Origin: Haemaphysalis longicornis
Taxonomy: Eukaryota > Arthropoda > Arachnida > Ixodida > Ixodidae
Direction of reading: 5' to 3'
Length of the DNA stretch: 64,000 nucleotides
Assembly (NCBI GenBank): GCA_013339765.2
Contig: CM023454.1
Location: 59,845,860 to 59,909,859, forward strand
Each line of letters starts with the position of its first letter. Position 1 is the stretch's first letter. The notes below the pieces were generated by a model. It ran no database searches, was not told where the DNA came from, and was given only the letters and a program-made list of their open reading frames with translations. Of this stretch, positions 34,561 to 46,505 are shown one piece after another. The translations under genes and the position numbers were made by a program.

Positions 34561-35410
34561 TAATGGTAGAATGAGCCAAGGAACGGGTTCAAAAGCGTTA
34601 TGAGGCGAGCGCGCTGCGAGGAGGAGAGACCAGGGTTGATGGATGGTAGAAAGACACTGGATGTTGATGCACAGGTTGTAGTGATAGCTCTGATAGCAGG
34701 CGGAGGGTTATCATCAGACACGTCCGCGATGAAAGTGGGGTCTATAAATTCGACGCAGCAAAGGAACTCTCCGGCAGTCAACGTCTGTGGCGATACGGAA
34801 GTATTGCAGGCGGGAAAGTTGGAAAAACCTTTCTTGAGGCAAAGAAAAGAAGTAGAAAGTGTAAGGTTCTTGCGTCGTGAGATCAGTTCGGAAGGCGTGA
34901 AGAAGATTGTTGAGTCGGGGACAGATGCACACAAAACGGAAACTACAACGGCAGACAAAGGGGGAATACCTGTATCTGTAGGGGTGACAAGCTTACATGG
35001 AAGAACAGGTAGGAAATTGGCCAATGGCGCTGTACACAGGGGAAACAGCTCAACGTACGCGCGGGGGACGCGACAACAAGACCCAGCCCAATATGATATC
35101 GTGTGAACATGACGGCAACATTAAAAATTTGACAAATAAAGAACGTTTTGAATTACCACTCTGGCCGTGCACGGAGCCATAGTAGCCACGTGTTGAGCGC
35201 TGGCAGTGCACAGACGAAGGCCAGGTTTCGGAGTTGTTACTTTTCGAATTTTGCGGGAGAGCGTCGCACAAATGAAGTACACGGCAGCTCGTGTGTTGAC
35301 AAGGGCATAGGTGACGACTCCTTAAACATTGACTTTGATCGCATTCGTAGGAGAAACATGAGGACTTCAGTAGTTCGACAATTCCGCAGTTTTTACCTCC
35401 GCAACGGCGC
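34561..35410 (-). pseudogene. gypsy B protease remnant and linker to RT
   Basis: MLPSCSHDIILGWVLLSR (about 35110-35060) corresponds to the C-terminal ILGxDFL signature of the aspartic protease; the DTG part is no longer readable. The 154-codon frame 34560-35024 (KLVTPTDTGIPPLSAVVVSV ... SINPGLSSSQRARLITLLNP) is the long linker before RT, as in elements of the same group. Confidence 0.7.
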
Positions 35411-35413
35411 TCA

Positions 35414-36695
35414 TCAGTTTTCCTCGGGTGGTGCGCTGCGACGACGGTGCATTGGCGACCAGGAACGGCGACGGGGCGTACGCGACCGGTGGCGGCTGTG
35501 TTCGTCAGAAGGCAAAGAACTGCGCTGCTGCCGGAGAGACGTGGGTTCGTAGGGTTGGCGCGTCACATAGGGGTTGCTTTTAAGGGCGGGACGACGGTAG
35601 GCGTAATCGGGTGGCTGAACACGACATTGGTGGAAACGAGCAACGTGACCCGGGAGGAGGCAAGCAAAACATATTGGGCGATTATCCGCAGTGCGCCAGG
35701 CATTAGGGTTGGCGGACGTTGTGACTCGAAGAGGAGGGCGTGCTTGGGTCGTGGTACAGTGCACCAAATGGGGGACGGTGTAACGAGGTCTGGCTATGAC
35801 TTCATCATAAGCAATAGGCGTGGACAAAGGGTCTGGTACAGAGGAATCTGGGTGGCGTGGTGCACTGCAACATCTGCATAAGAAAGGTGCGCCGTCACAG
35901 TTGTCTGCTGACAGTTCGAAGGAAGAGCCTCAGCGACTTGTTCACGAATATTCTGATGAAGCGGGGAAGCCACATCAGGCAGTTGAGCACACGAAGTCGG
36001 TAGTGTATACGAGAGAAAAGAAAGTTGCCGGGCTACCTCTTCGCGCACGAGGTCCTTAATCCTCTCCTGTACGGAAGCATCGTCGAAGGACAGCGCTGAA
36101 AGAGATGCGTCGGTTGCAGCTAGTCGGTGGCGAGCGATGACGCGGTGTTTTCGCAGCTCGTCGTAGCGTTGACATAAACTGACGAGTTTACCGATGTTTA
36201 GTGAGTTTTTGCTAAGCAACATCTGGAAAGCGTCTTCTTCAATGCCCTTCGTAATGTGCCAGATCTTCTCACTTTCGGGCATTGCGGCATTGACGCGCCT
36301 GCACAAATCGACAATAATATCAATGTAGCTGGTGAAGGTTTCGCCAGCTTGTTGTGCCCGGTGACGTAAACGCTGCTGTGCGAGAAGTTTGCGCAGGGCA
36401 ACCCGGCCAACGACATCCATAAAATCGGTCTTGAATGCGTCCCACGTGCTCATCTTCGCTTCGTTGTTATTAAACCAGCGTTCGGCGCCTTTGCGAAAGC
36501 AGAAACCGAGGTTTTATCTCTTCATCGCGTCATCCCTCTGATTATACGCGCTTATCCTTTAATAAGAGGTAAGCCTGTCTTCGCATCCTGATCGCCGGTG
36601 CCTTTGAAGATTGCCGGATCACGCTGACGAATCGCCCCGGAACAGATGATCGCCGCTGGCGAAGGCGGTGGTGCGGTTCTGCTGTCGTTTGGCAT
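35414..36695 (-). pseudogene. gypsy B gag (capsid and zinc knuckle)
   Basis: MPNDSRTAPPPSPAA begins gag at 36695 and reaches RDPAIFKGTGDQDAKTG. A frameshift near 36560 follows, then WFNNNEAKMSTWDAFKTDFM from about 36476 onward continues as capsid: QRLRHRAQQAGETFTSYIDI, MPESEKIWHITKGIEEDAFQ. In a further frame (35827-35414) the nucleocapsid has CFACLLPGHVARFHQC, a CCHC knuckle with the last Cys displaced by two residues, and an Arg/Ser-rich tail. Gag forms the particle and packages RNA. Confidence 0.85.
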
Positions 36696-36800
36696 GGAGG
36701 GAGCAGAGAGGGCTGGTTGTGCCCGGTTGCACAGTTCCAAACTGGCGAATCGAGTGACGTTTATCGCGAAGATGCCAAGCATTGGTCAGGATGGGGTGAA

Positions 36801-36816
36801 CCCGTACAATCCACCA
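36801..36816 (-). other. primer-binding site of gypsy B
   Basis: Minus-strand TGGTGGATTGTACGGG begins two bases after the LTR end, complementary to a tRNA tail CCCGTACAATCCACCA. tRNA not assigned. Confidence 0.6.
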
Positions 36817-36818
36817 AA

Positions 36819-37051
36819 TGAAATGGTATTTATTGGGAGGATAGATAGGGGTACGACGATGAGCTGGGCCAAAACGAAGCGGTCGTTAGCCGGTCGGAAC
36901 GGGCGATCACTAGACAAGCGTGTGAGATAGGGCGTAACCAAAACTGATAGTGTCCTGACCCTGCTGCATGCCGACAGACGGGAGTTTGTACGTTGCACTG
37001 TCCGCGCACTGACGATAGCCCCAAACAGGATATTGTCGTTAGATTACCTCG
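36819..37051 (-). repeat. 5' LTR of gypsy B
   Basis: About 233 bp; begins (plus orientation) TGAAATGGTATTTATTGGGA and ends near GATTACCTCG before TA-rich DNA. It holds the segment missing in the left LTR. Confidence 0.8.
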
Positions 37052-37055
37052 TATA

Positions 37056-37067
37056 TCTTATTATATA

Positions 37068-37127
<60 letters not shown>

Positions 37128-37136
37128 ATAATATAT
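37056..37136 (+). repeat. (TA)n microsatellite, right flank of gypsy B
   Basis: TATATCTTATTATATATCTA and then pure TA for about 60 bases, the counterpart of the left tract. Confidence 0.9.
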
Positions 37137-38199
37137 TTTTTTTATTTTATTTTAAAATTCAATATAATTTGTAATTTTCTTGTTCATTTGTGTTTATTCT
37201 CTTTCCATATCTTGATTTCTTCTGCTCGTACTGCATGACGGTGATTTCTTGCAAATTCAAATGCGTGCATGGGCATATCTGGTTTTAACTCCTCTTTCAC
37301 CCCAGTGGCCTCCTGGGAAAGGAAAAATTGCCTTGTTAAATTTTTTATATTTTCTTCTTTTTTTGTTTTGTTTTTTATGATCGTACCAGGTGACTGGGAT
37401 TTCTTGTTATTATTTTTTACTCTTGCAAGTTTCATGTTTTTTTGCTGCCTGCCAACTTAGCGTCACTGCTGGTGATGATTAGCCGCAGAAGAGGTTGTGC
37501 CAGTGATGATGAGAATATACAGCAGATGATGCGGTAGCCGCAAGCTTCTGTTGATGACGATTTTTACCGATAGTCACCCAGCAAAGCACTAACATCTCTG
37601 CTACGTCCCAAAAAGGTACGAACGTCTATGTCACAGCAGCATCTCTGTTAGACATCCGCAAAACGTGCAATAATTTTATGAAAATCTTCTGATGTTGAGA
37701 TAACATTGCTGGTACCTTAATGATGTACGTTCTTTCAACTATGCTAAAGACGCACTCTCGATATTGCTGCTGTTTTATTCGTGGAGGGTATCTAGACATA
37801 TTTTGCTGACGTTGTTCAGATGTTGCTGGTATAATCGTTTTTTACTTCGCACATGTCTATTGCACTTACATTTATTTTAGTTATATCTGCTATACTTTAT
37901 TTTCAAAGTCTACGCAGACGTAGTGTTTTAAAGTTACCGAGGGGTTTATTATGTGTTTTTTATGGGTTTTGTACCGAAGGGTTTGGCGCAAGCTTTGTAA
38001 TCCACCAATACTGCTTTTACAGAAATATAAATGAGGAGGAATTAGACTCGACATATGCCTGAACAAAATATGATGCTCATAGGAGTTTTTATTCAGTGAA
38101 ACCACCATTTCACGTGGTCGTTCTATCTTCGTAATAAAAATACAAATGCTGACCTCACAAATCGCTGGTGATACTGTTCAGCCACATATGTTAACAAAC
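37137..38199. other. unassigned AT-rich DNA
   Basis: T-rich start, no recognisable coding domain; a GATGATGA-rich patch lies near 37.48-37.55 kb. Confidence 0.5.
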
Positions 38200-39020
38200 A
38201 AATTTCTCCAGCGTGTAGCGATGGTGAAAGGCTGGAAGAACAGGAGCGCTGGCAGTCTCTCCCCCGGTCACTTTCCTCACCGTCCGGACATGTTACCCCG
38301 CAACGGCGGAAGAGGCGGCAATAACCCTGGCCCGTCTCACCAGCCTGCCACCACACATTATAATCACTTATTCCAAGATGGCCATTCAAAGCTGCATTCG
38401 TGGTAGCGATTCGGCTACAGCACTCAATATTCTCCAAAATCCCCATGCTCAACCACTCGACATCATCTGGACCCTGGCCCCTCTGGGGTGGGAGGGAACG
38501 AGGCGGCCCACAAAGAAGCACGACAACTAAATAACCATCGTGGGCTCGCTCCTGCTCTCCAACACAGTGCTCGGTCGCCGCGCGATCGTCTGCTCTCGTA
38601 TCAGGAAGCCAAGGAGCAATGTCGCCTCACCCGCCACCGTTTTCCCACTGCCCACACATCCCTCACCAACGCTCAGAAGCGCCTATGGTGACTCCTTCAG
38701 ACCAACTCCTTCATCCGTCGATCCCTCCTCCACAAGACCTACTCCCCTGAGTTCCCTGCGCCCAATTGTCCCCTCTGTGACCCGCTGGACGCACTAAGCC
38801 ACGGAATGTGGGCCTGCCCTCTTAGCCCATTACACCAAATCTCCGGCGTCGAGCAGTGGGAGGACGTGCTCGGCTGCTCCCAACCGTGGTCGCAGCTACT
38901 TCTGGTTGACCGAGCCGCCACTGCCACCGCCAGCCTTCGGCCGGCAATCACCACGAGTTCCCCCTCAACTTGTTCGGAAATCAAAGTGATTTCTCTCTTT
39001 CTCTATCCCTTCCTCGGAGA
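38200..39020 (+). pseudogene. I-type LINE 3' end (RNase H and C-terminal domain)
   Basis: TAEEAAITLARLTSLPPHII is the RNase H helix with its Glu; ITYSKMAIQSCI has Tyr where the Asp of TDS is expected; IIWTLAPLGWEG then, one frame on, GNEAAHKEARQL give the last RNase H motif. The C-terminal domain reads LQTNSFIRRSLLHKTYSPEF, NCPLCDPLDALSHGMWACP, VEQWEDVLGC. It ends ATTTCTCTCTTTCTC after AAATCAAAG, a decayed signal and simple-repeat tail. 5' truncated; a different subfamily from the 431-4640 element. Confidence 0.75.
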
Positions 39021-42000
39021 CCCGGCTCTTGCACCTGACATTCATTTTCTAACTTGCTCCTCAAAGCTCTCCATGAGTGGCCGGCCGGGATCGTTTCGTC
39101 CGTTGGCCCAAAAAAATGCCTGGACCCAAGAATTTCTACTCTAACAGAGGCTGCCAACGAATATTGTCGAGTGATTCGTTTTGGTCGTGTAAGACAAATT
39201 TCGGCTGTAATACCTCTTGTTTCTTCCACACCGATCATGGAGGCGAGGCCAATTATGCTAATACTGCAAGTGATGTAACTAAAGCTCCCTAATTAGGCCA
39301 AGAAAAGCTACCGCACTTCATCGTTCCCGGTATGAGGGCTACGGTAGCAGCGAATGAAATGATTGCGCCGCTATATTTCTGGAGTTCATAAACTTTGTTT
39401 GTTACGCACCGATCTTGCAGACAAGCCCATCCTGCGAGCACTACAAGCGATGTAGCCAGAGCTCCTGTTTTTAACTCACAAAACGCTATCCCAAGCCCCC
39501 CATCTCCCCGATGAAAGCCGAGCTAGCCAGGAAGGAATGCGCACTTTCTAACAAAAATAGCGTGTATTTGCCTCAAGGCACCCGATTACCGCCGGTTAAA
39601 AAGAAATTGATTTTTTTGTGCCAAAGTAATGACCCCAAACTATGAGATGGACGTGGAATCCGGACGATGCCGACTGCTTTTGTATGCTTTCTGGCGCTAC
39701 GTGGACGCTGATAGCTGGCGAGCATAGACATCGGTGCAGCTCTCGCGTCAGCTCACTCGCCGTGCACTTTTCCGACGCCGTAAACGCGGGGCGATGTCGA
39801 CGCGCGAAAGCGCGGAAACCATAATGCAAGCGGTTGCGGCCTCAGAAGAAACCGTAAACTTACGGTTCCCGTAGACCCGGAAATTGCCCTAAATGCCGTA
39901 ATCAAGGTTGTCGGTGCAAATACTGTTTTCCTTAAAGAACACGCACGCTCAAGCTTTTCGTGTATTTTATGTAGGTGGGCTCAAGATTTCATGAACTAAT
40001 ATCTGTATTTACCAATCACTTGGGGATCTATTTTGCAACGCCTTTTTATCAAGGCGGGTGTCTTTAAGGTACTAGTATTTCTCTCGGAGTAACATGACAC
40101 TGGAAAGTCGCTGCGCGACGAGTCCGACCGTCCGACAGTTGTGTTAACTGCACTCCGTATCCTCGCGCGTGCTACTGGCCGGTGACGGCATGGGTGTGAA
40201 CGCCTTCAACTTTCGTTATTTCTTGATTTGACTACCATTCATGTATATACGGGACGAAGAAATACTGCCAGGTAGTGAAGGTAACTGAGTACTAGTGAAC
40301 CTTGTTTTCTTGTCATATGCGTTTACCGTAGCAGAGTTGCTCTCGAGCTTCGGTCCGCGTGAGCTGTTAGCCCTAACGTTTTGAGTGACTCGCTTTGTGC
40401 ATTGTGCAGATTTGTCGGTAGACCTTTGTACCTGGCCGCTGCGTGTGTAAACAGAATCAATTCTCGCGAATTTAGAGCTTGTGTTTAGTGAAGTGTTTGT
40501 GTGGTGTCCTGTTTTGCTAGCCGGATGTTTCGATATGAATTGAAATAAGGGAAGTTGGAGGGTGCGAATATAAGTGCGTGTGCGAATGTATTTGCGAGTA
40601 TGCGTTACACGCACATCGTGTACGCGTAGCGTAATAAAATGGCCTCTTGGCTTTTGTTTCGTGTCTGCAAATGCCGTTTTTTTTTTCGTGATAATATTTT
40701 CGGTTAAAAACGTGCACAATATAATGAATGGTTGCCGTGCGGGTAGAATTAGAATAAAATAATAAATCGAGTGATTTCAGAGCGTAGAGCAATAGAATAA
40801 AATGCCATCTGGATGCTTTTTTCGCGTTTCAATTGAGTGTTCAATATGTTTGAACGCTCAGTTTGGTTGTGAAATGTTGGAAGGAACAACGTGTATGCAA
40901 CCCAAATTTATTTGTCACGTCAGAACTAAACACATAGTCGTAAACTTGTACAGTAGTATGAGCAGCGCTGGTTGCGCTTCGTACTCTTACCGCAGCGTCG
41001 CAAACGTAAATAAACTATTCAGGACATAGAAAAAAATATTCACAAATAGCTGTTAAATGTCTTTCACCTATGGAATTTCCAGCATAAGTAATTTCGTGTG
41101 TACCACAGCTTGGTGATCAGAGTAACACAGCATTTGGGATTTCGCCGGTTTAAGGAAGAGTATGAGTCTGGTGTCTGGCCTGTCGTTTGCTAATAACTTA
41201 AAAATTTTGGAGGCTGCTGACTGGTGCAACTTAGACTATGTTTGAATGTCATTGTGCAGTAAAAACGTCTTGCACTACTTTGATGCTTCCTGCTGTACAA
41301 CGTATACTTCAACTAAAAATGTAGGCCTAACAGGACAAGCGAACAGGACCACAGGACGCATTTTTCAGTGATCTGCTTTTTGAAGGTTTTGTTACATATA
41401 TATACCAACCAGTTAAGCATATGAATATGCCTATATTTGCATATTTGCATATATGTGCATAGTGATGCATATATACCGGTTATGCATATAGCCAACCTCA
41501 CCATTCTGCTGCAGGAAGTATACGTCCATGGCATGACGCTGTCCAGGTTTATGCATGTTTCCTTTTGCCACATTTTGTGGAAATGGCTTCATCCGTGTAT
41601 ATATTGTCACTTCAATCCACCAAGCGGTTAGTATAGACACAGAAAAATATTTTGCCAGTTCAGATGGGACCTGTAGCTGGGCTAAATAGTTTTCAGAGTC
41701 CCCAAACACGAAATATAGTTCTTATAAAAAGTGGTACCTCACATTCTCACATTAGCAGTCATAGTTTTAAGGTTGCCTTAGTAGTGCCAATGCTGACACT
41801 AAATTACACCCACTGCTCTCTCTTCCTGTCCCTTAAAGTTACACCCATTATCTAGCATTCTATTGCCTGGTAAGTCGTCCTAAATAAAGGTAAACCTTTT
41901 TAGTCAGCCTGGAAGTTTCTGCCCCGTAGGTGACTACTGGTCAGATGCTGCTGTCTCACACTGTCTTTTTCAGGGACAGTGATAGGCAGCCATTCTGTAT

Positions 42001-42519
42001 TATACCAGTCCTAAAAAGCTGTATTAACAACACAGATTTTCCTGTATATATGCTAGATTGAACACCTGCCTTGCAAGGGAGGTGCTACTGCAACAGTCGG
42101 CACAAGGCGCCTGCTCAAGCTACTGTTGACGGTCAACTTGGCGCAGGACCTCTCCTGGTTTGGGAAACAGGAAACACGCTTTTTTCCACCTGCGAGTGCC
42201 ATCCCGCATTGTTTGTAACTAGATATATTCGTGTACTTACAGGCATCAAATTATTTCACCAGATAATGTATAGGGCCAAGATTTTCATTGTCAGTCACAT
42301 CCTGCACAAATATCATGTTCGTCGACAACCTGCGGATTCTTAGTTTTTATTGACAAAAGCGGTATAAATTTCTTTCAGCCTTTGGACCATAAGAGTTTTA
42401 CTCCTTTTCCTACCAGTCTGATGTGCAACTATTTTGGCAGTTTCTGGCCCCACAACAAAGAATGCAAACTGTTCAAAAGTCCCTACCATAACTGATGATG
42501 GAGGCATGCACCATTTAAC
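39021..42519. other. unassigned DNA
   Basis: No recognisable gene. It contains an open frame of 167 codons on the minus strand (40216-40719), listed separately, and a TATGCATA-rich patch at 41.39-41.49 kb. Confidence 0.5.
40216..40719 (-). CDS. open reading frame, 167 codons, unrecognised
   Basis: The frame opens MCTFLTENIITKKKTAFADT and ends YMNGSQIKK. It is Arg/Thr/Ser/Lys-rich and contains a THTRKYIRTRTYIRT near-repeat that reflects a GTATGCG/GTGTGCG-type DNA repeat on the other strand. I see no signal peptide, no membrane segment and no known motif. The length is above chance for this region but not by much, and no start context or partner gene supports it. Probably not a real gene. Confidence 0.1.
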   Translation of the reverse strand: MCTFLTENIITKKKTAFADTKQKPRGHFITLRVHDVRVTHTRKYIRTRTYIRTLQLPLFQFISKHPASKTGHHTNTSLNTSSKFARIDSVYTRSGQVQRSTDKSAQCTKRVTQNVRANSSRGPKLESNSATVNAYDKKTRFTSTQLPSLPGSISSSRIYMNGSQIKK

Positions 42520-43170
42520 GACCATTGAATCATTTCCGTGAATGTATGCGTTTTTATTTTGTGGTATTGTTCTTTGAGCGTAACATTTGGTTTGAATCAC
42601 GTATTCGTGTAAATCTGTCTTGTTGTAACTCATATTAAATCATTTCCGTGTTCCCCATTTTTGCGTTTGTTCCTAAGTCATATCACTTTGTGTGAAATAT
42701 TTAAATAGTGTAACTTTGTATTGTTTTTCTAACCAGAATTAAAAATTGTTGTTTTTAAAGTTTTTTGTTGGTAAATTGTTGTCCTGCCATTTAAATAGGT
42801 GTGAATCATTTCATCACGCAATTTTCTTCTGCTCTTAAAAGAACCGTACAGTCATTTCTGTACACACCTTTTCTTGTGTTCATAACCATTTCCATAGATT
42901 TTGGTTTTTTAAACGTAGCTTAAATGTGTATAGCACTCATAACCACTACTCAACACTACTTCTGTGTTTCCCCGGTGCTTTTGTTTTATTGATCCCAAAA
43001 CTTTTCACTAGATGTGAAATATTTAGTTTCGTAACTTTTCTTTCTTTTTGTAACCACCATTCAATCATTTCTTTGTTTTCACACTTTTATTGCGTTGTTT
43101 TTCATCCATTTCGCTTAACGTGAGATATTTCATGTTGCATAACCATCTTGTGCTTGTACGCTGGATATAC
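42520..43170 (+). repeat. diverged minisatellite, period about 107 bp
   Basis: A motif near TCATTTC(C/T)(G/T)TG.TT recurs at about 42530, 42640, 42852, 42958 and 43064. A linked TGTGAAATATTT...GTAAC(T) motif recurs near 42690, 43011 and 43119. These steps are close to multiples of 107 bases. About six units, strongly diverged. Confidence 0.65.
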
Positions 43171-44241
43171 ATGTTTGCTTTTTTTTATTTTTATCAAGCT
43201 TACTGCTGTGTGGGACTTATTTATAGTCATGAATATTTGTGCTATTCTTGTTATTATTCAATGCATACCGATATGAGCTAGAGCAGTTAGGTATCAAAGC
43301 TAAAGTGCCTGTGTTGCGAAAGCATATTACATAATTTGCAAGTCCATATAAACTGCTTTACCGGAACTCTTGTGTGTTTTATGTGTACTATGAAAGCTTT
43401 CTTAATACCCAGCTGCACTTAATTACAGCGAGGTTGGCAAGACGGTCATTTTAATTACTTTAATTTCCGAATTGTTTCTCTGATAGTTTATTTGCAGAAG
43501 GCCTGTACAGTCGTGCTGTGGGGTACAATTCGATGACGCTACTGTGGTGGCCTTAGTGTCAAGAGCGCTTTGTGCTTATAAGGACTGGTTTGCTGTTATT
43601 TATTGCCACTTATTTTTCAATGCGACATTTCTTGTTTAGAGCTTTGCTTCGTTTGCTTCTGCGAGAGTTCGTGGTACGCTTACCACTTCACACGGGATTT
43701 ATGCAGTATGCAGAACTTCAAAAATGGAAACACAATAATCTAAAAACCAGGTGACATGTAACAGCAAACAGTGCTGAATAGCTAGTAAGACATGTATTCG
43801 AAGTATAAATGCCTACAACACGTAGGCAACCTTAGAAAAGGGGCTGGCCAAACTCCAAAATGTATAAAGAATGTGAATTTCAAGCATGCAGGTTCATCTC
43901 AACAATATCATACAAATGTACACTAGTCATGAAAATAACAACTAATGCTTTTGCCAAAGACAAAAAAGCAATGTAGAACCGACATCTATATACGTCTTGC
44001 ATGCGTAACACTACAATATCCATAAGATGTACCACTAAGATAACGTCCAGTAAACAGCATCTAAAAGTACCATGAGAGGTCTATTCCAGATTATCCTTCG
44101 TGCGATTTGGATGGGTTTTTGCAGTTTTAAACGTTGAATATATGTACGTTGGACCCCAACGGTACGTCTCCTGGACATCTGCAATGTCGATTGCTCACGT
44201 CTCCAGGACATCAGCACGAACTAACGTGGTTTGCTGGGAAG
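43171..44241. other. unassigned AT-rich DNA
   Basis: No recognisable coding domain or repeat up to the LTR start at 44242. Confidence 0.5.
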
Positions 44242-44308
44242 TGTGATGAGACGCCCGTGAAGGAGAAAGAAGAGGGCCGAGGTGCACGCGGAGCGTGCAG
44301 AAGAAACT
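44242..44308 (+). repeat. 5' LTR of the Gmr1-like element, first part
   Basis: TGTGATGAGACGCCCGTGAA and AAAGAAGAGGGCCGAGG follow the start of the 3' LTR (TGTAATGGGGTCCCAGTGAA, AAAGAAGAGGGACGAGG at 51247). The match stops at about 44308, where the LINE insertion begins. Confidence 0.75.
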
Positions 44309-45806
44309 AACTACTGAAGCGACGTTCCGTGAGATTGTGTTCGGCATTTTGAAATACGTAGCTGATAACATCCTGTATTTAAAATCCCAGCTGCCTGGAG
44401 TCCTGGACTAGTCTTGGTCAAAGCTTCTAACTGCGCTTAGGATTTTTGGATTTTTGGACTTTTAGGATACTTAGGATTTTTGAATCGCCCCTCAGCAGAG
44501 AGTTGTCGCAGATGGTAGCTCGACCTGGATTATTTTTAAATCGTGGTGGCCCCACCAATACTGCCCTCAATGTGTGTATGCCCAGACATTACTTTCAGCC
44601 CTAATATTGACATTCTCTCTGTTAGGCAGATGTTCGGGGAAGCTCTCCCTGTTTCCCTAACCTTAATAACATTTTCCTAACAATGCGAAAATGATGCCTA
44701 CAGGTTTGCTAACGGGTTTGTCGAAAGGCTATATGGCTAGCTTGAATTCATGCGGGGTTGTACCGACTGATGCGTCTCAACTTGAGGTGAGAGTGGGTGT
44801 GGCGATTTTCAGTCAACAACTGAACTGGTCACATTTGATTTGCCTACAGGACTTCACCCCAATTTCCTATGCAGAATTTAGGTCAATTATTATAGCAATA
44901 AAAACGTAACTCCTCAGATATTAAATGTCGTAATTGTGTGCGATTCATTAGCTGTTTGCTCCGCTTTGATATCCCCAAAAATTCAGCTCTTCTTAGCACA
45001 GATGGCTTTTTAATTCTCCCCACCCAAGAGAAATCCGCCCTATATGGGTGCCTGGCCATAAGGGATTATGGCATATTGAAGCAGCAGGATCTTTAGCGAT
45101 GTCGTCACTAGGCGGCCCTCCGATTAACATCTGTCCATTTCCCTCCATACTGTCCGGAGGACGGATACATGGGCATCAACATCTCGTGAGGTGGCAGGAG
45201 GGTGTCAACACCTTCTTGGATGATTACGCCCATTTGGCATATGCGTCGAGCTCCCGATGTGGAGAATCTCTCCAATGCGCTGTTACTTTAACGAGCTTAC
45301 ATTTTAGAGTTCGGTATGTCCACTTCTATATGCACGTCATTGTGATCTTTTTCATGAACCTGAAACCAACGAGCATTTTTACATTGCCACGGTTATTCAT
45401 AATGAGAGGAAAATACAACTTGGAGCAAATTCAGTGCCTTGAACTTTTCCTTCAAGGCCGGCTTTACAGTTATTTGGTGCAATTTCGCTTGGGTTGTACT
45501 CACACGAATTTTGTTACAGCGGTCCACAGCTACGTCTCAGAGTCTAGGCGTCTACCCTGTAAGCCACTCTTGTACACAGACGAAAGAAGAACCTCTTATT
45601 GCAAATTCCTGCATAGTTCGGACTTTCCTTCAACAAATTCCTGTGTTTTTGTGCGAATATTCTGGTCAACATGTTTATTATTATTTTTTCTTCACAACTT
45701 ACTTTCCTAAATCGGGAACATTAGCCCAATAAAGATACGGATCGTGGCCAATCGCCCGTGTGGGTATGCGCCACAAAAAAAGAACAAAGAGAACAACAAC
45801 AACGAC
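44309..45806 (+). mobile_element. 5'-truncated I-type LINE nested in the LTR
   Basis: RNase H and C-terminal domain: FSQQLNWSHLICLQDFTPIS, then YAEFRSIIIAIKT (Glu helix), IRPIWVPGHKGLWHIEAAGS (the WVPGHKG motif) and LAMSSLGGPPINI; the first Asp region has decayed to VVPTDASQ. Further left-to-right, CGESLQCAVTLTSLHFRVRY and RLGCTHTNFVTAVHSYVSES end ORF2. AATAAA stands at 45728 and an A-rich tail (CACAAAAAAAGAACAAAGAG) runs to about 45806. The 44309-44640 part is not recognisable. Confidence 0.7.
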
Positions 45807-46419
45807 GCAGAATCGGCAAGGATTCAGGGACGCTTTTGACGCGCTGGGCGAGTGAGCGCGGCCGTTCGATCACTTGGAGATAGAAGCCAGGATCTGAACC
45901 GCTGCGGTCGCCGTAGAGGCGTCGGTCGCAGAGCCCAGTTACCGATGTCTGTATGCTGGCCCGTACCTGGATCTGGTCATGCTCATAAGCCAGAGGGCGC
46001 GGTTTGGGGGGACACCGGCTCACAGCCGCCGCTGGTCTATTGGGCCGTCAACCACTGTGCATGGTCCTTCACATCCGCGCATATCCAATGTCCGGACCAG
46101 ACGTGGCGTGGGACTCCCAGCGAGCCAGCCGCTCCCTGGTACCTCTGCCTATCCCACACACTCCGTGAGGAGATATCACGTGACTGCTGTGCAGAATACC
46201 TATGTAGGAAGTTTTCTCTCTTGCTCTCCATAGCGAACAGTTTTTTTAGCCTGTTGGCGCATTTAAGGCTCTTTGCTTCAGTATTAGCTTCCGCTCTGTG
46301 TTTCTGCTACTCTCTATTAACTTCTGCTTGCACTTTCCGTGCATGAAGCTATCCCTACTTGCGCACGTAATAGTTACCGACACGTGACTTTCCAAGTGGT
46401 CCTAGGCCTATTCATTACA
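45807..46419 (+). repeat. 5' LTR of the Gmr1-like element, second part
   Basis: Resumes at TCGGCAAGG and matches the 3' LTR through GAGTGAGCGCGGCC, GGGCCGTCAACCACTGTGCA, TCTCTTGCTCTC.ATGGCGAA-type sequence, TAAAGCTATCCCTACTTGC-type sequence and the end CATTACA. The two 5' pieces add up to about 680 bases against 698 for the 3' LTR. Confidence 0.85.
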
Positions 46420-46505
46420 AAATGTGGCCAGACCGCGTAGATCCTAAACCTTCACTGAAAAGAGTAGTTAAACCACGAACGCGCCTGTAACGTTACCTCG
46501 AAAGC

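Larger units (their letters stand above)
31684..37051 (-). mobile_element. Ty3/gypsy element B on the minus strand
   Basis: Right LTR (5' in element orientation), primer-binding-like site, gag, protease, RT, RNase H, integrase with GPY/F module, left LTR; about 5.4 kb. Both ends lie in (TA)n DNA, so the element entered a TA microsatellite and any TATA-type target duplication is invisible. Frame breaks occur in gag, protease, RT and integrase, but catalytic motifs are better kept than in C or D. Confidence 0.9.

Noticed and set aside
34600..35106. Open frame of 168 codons on the plus strand
   Set aside because: Antisense shadow of the gypsy B linker/protease region on the minus strand.
40216..40719. 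Host gene (167 codons, minus strand)
   Set aside because: No motif, low-complexity composition tied to a DNA repeat, and no supporting context; kept only as a low-confidence entry.
41376..41490. Possible CRISPR-like or regulatory array of GCATAT units
   Set aside because: Irregular spacing, no conserved spacers, simple AT-rich repetition.
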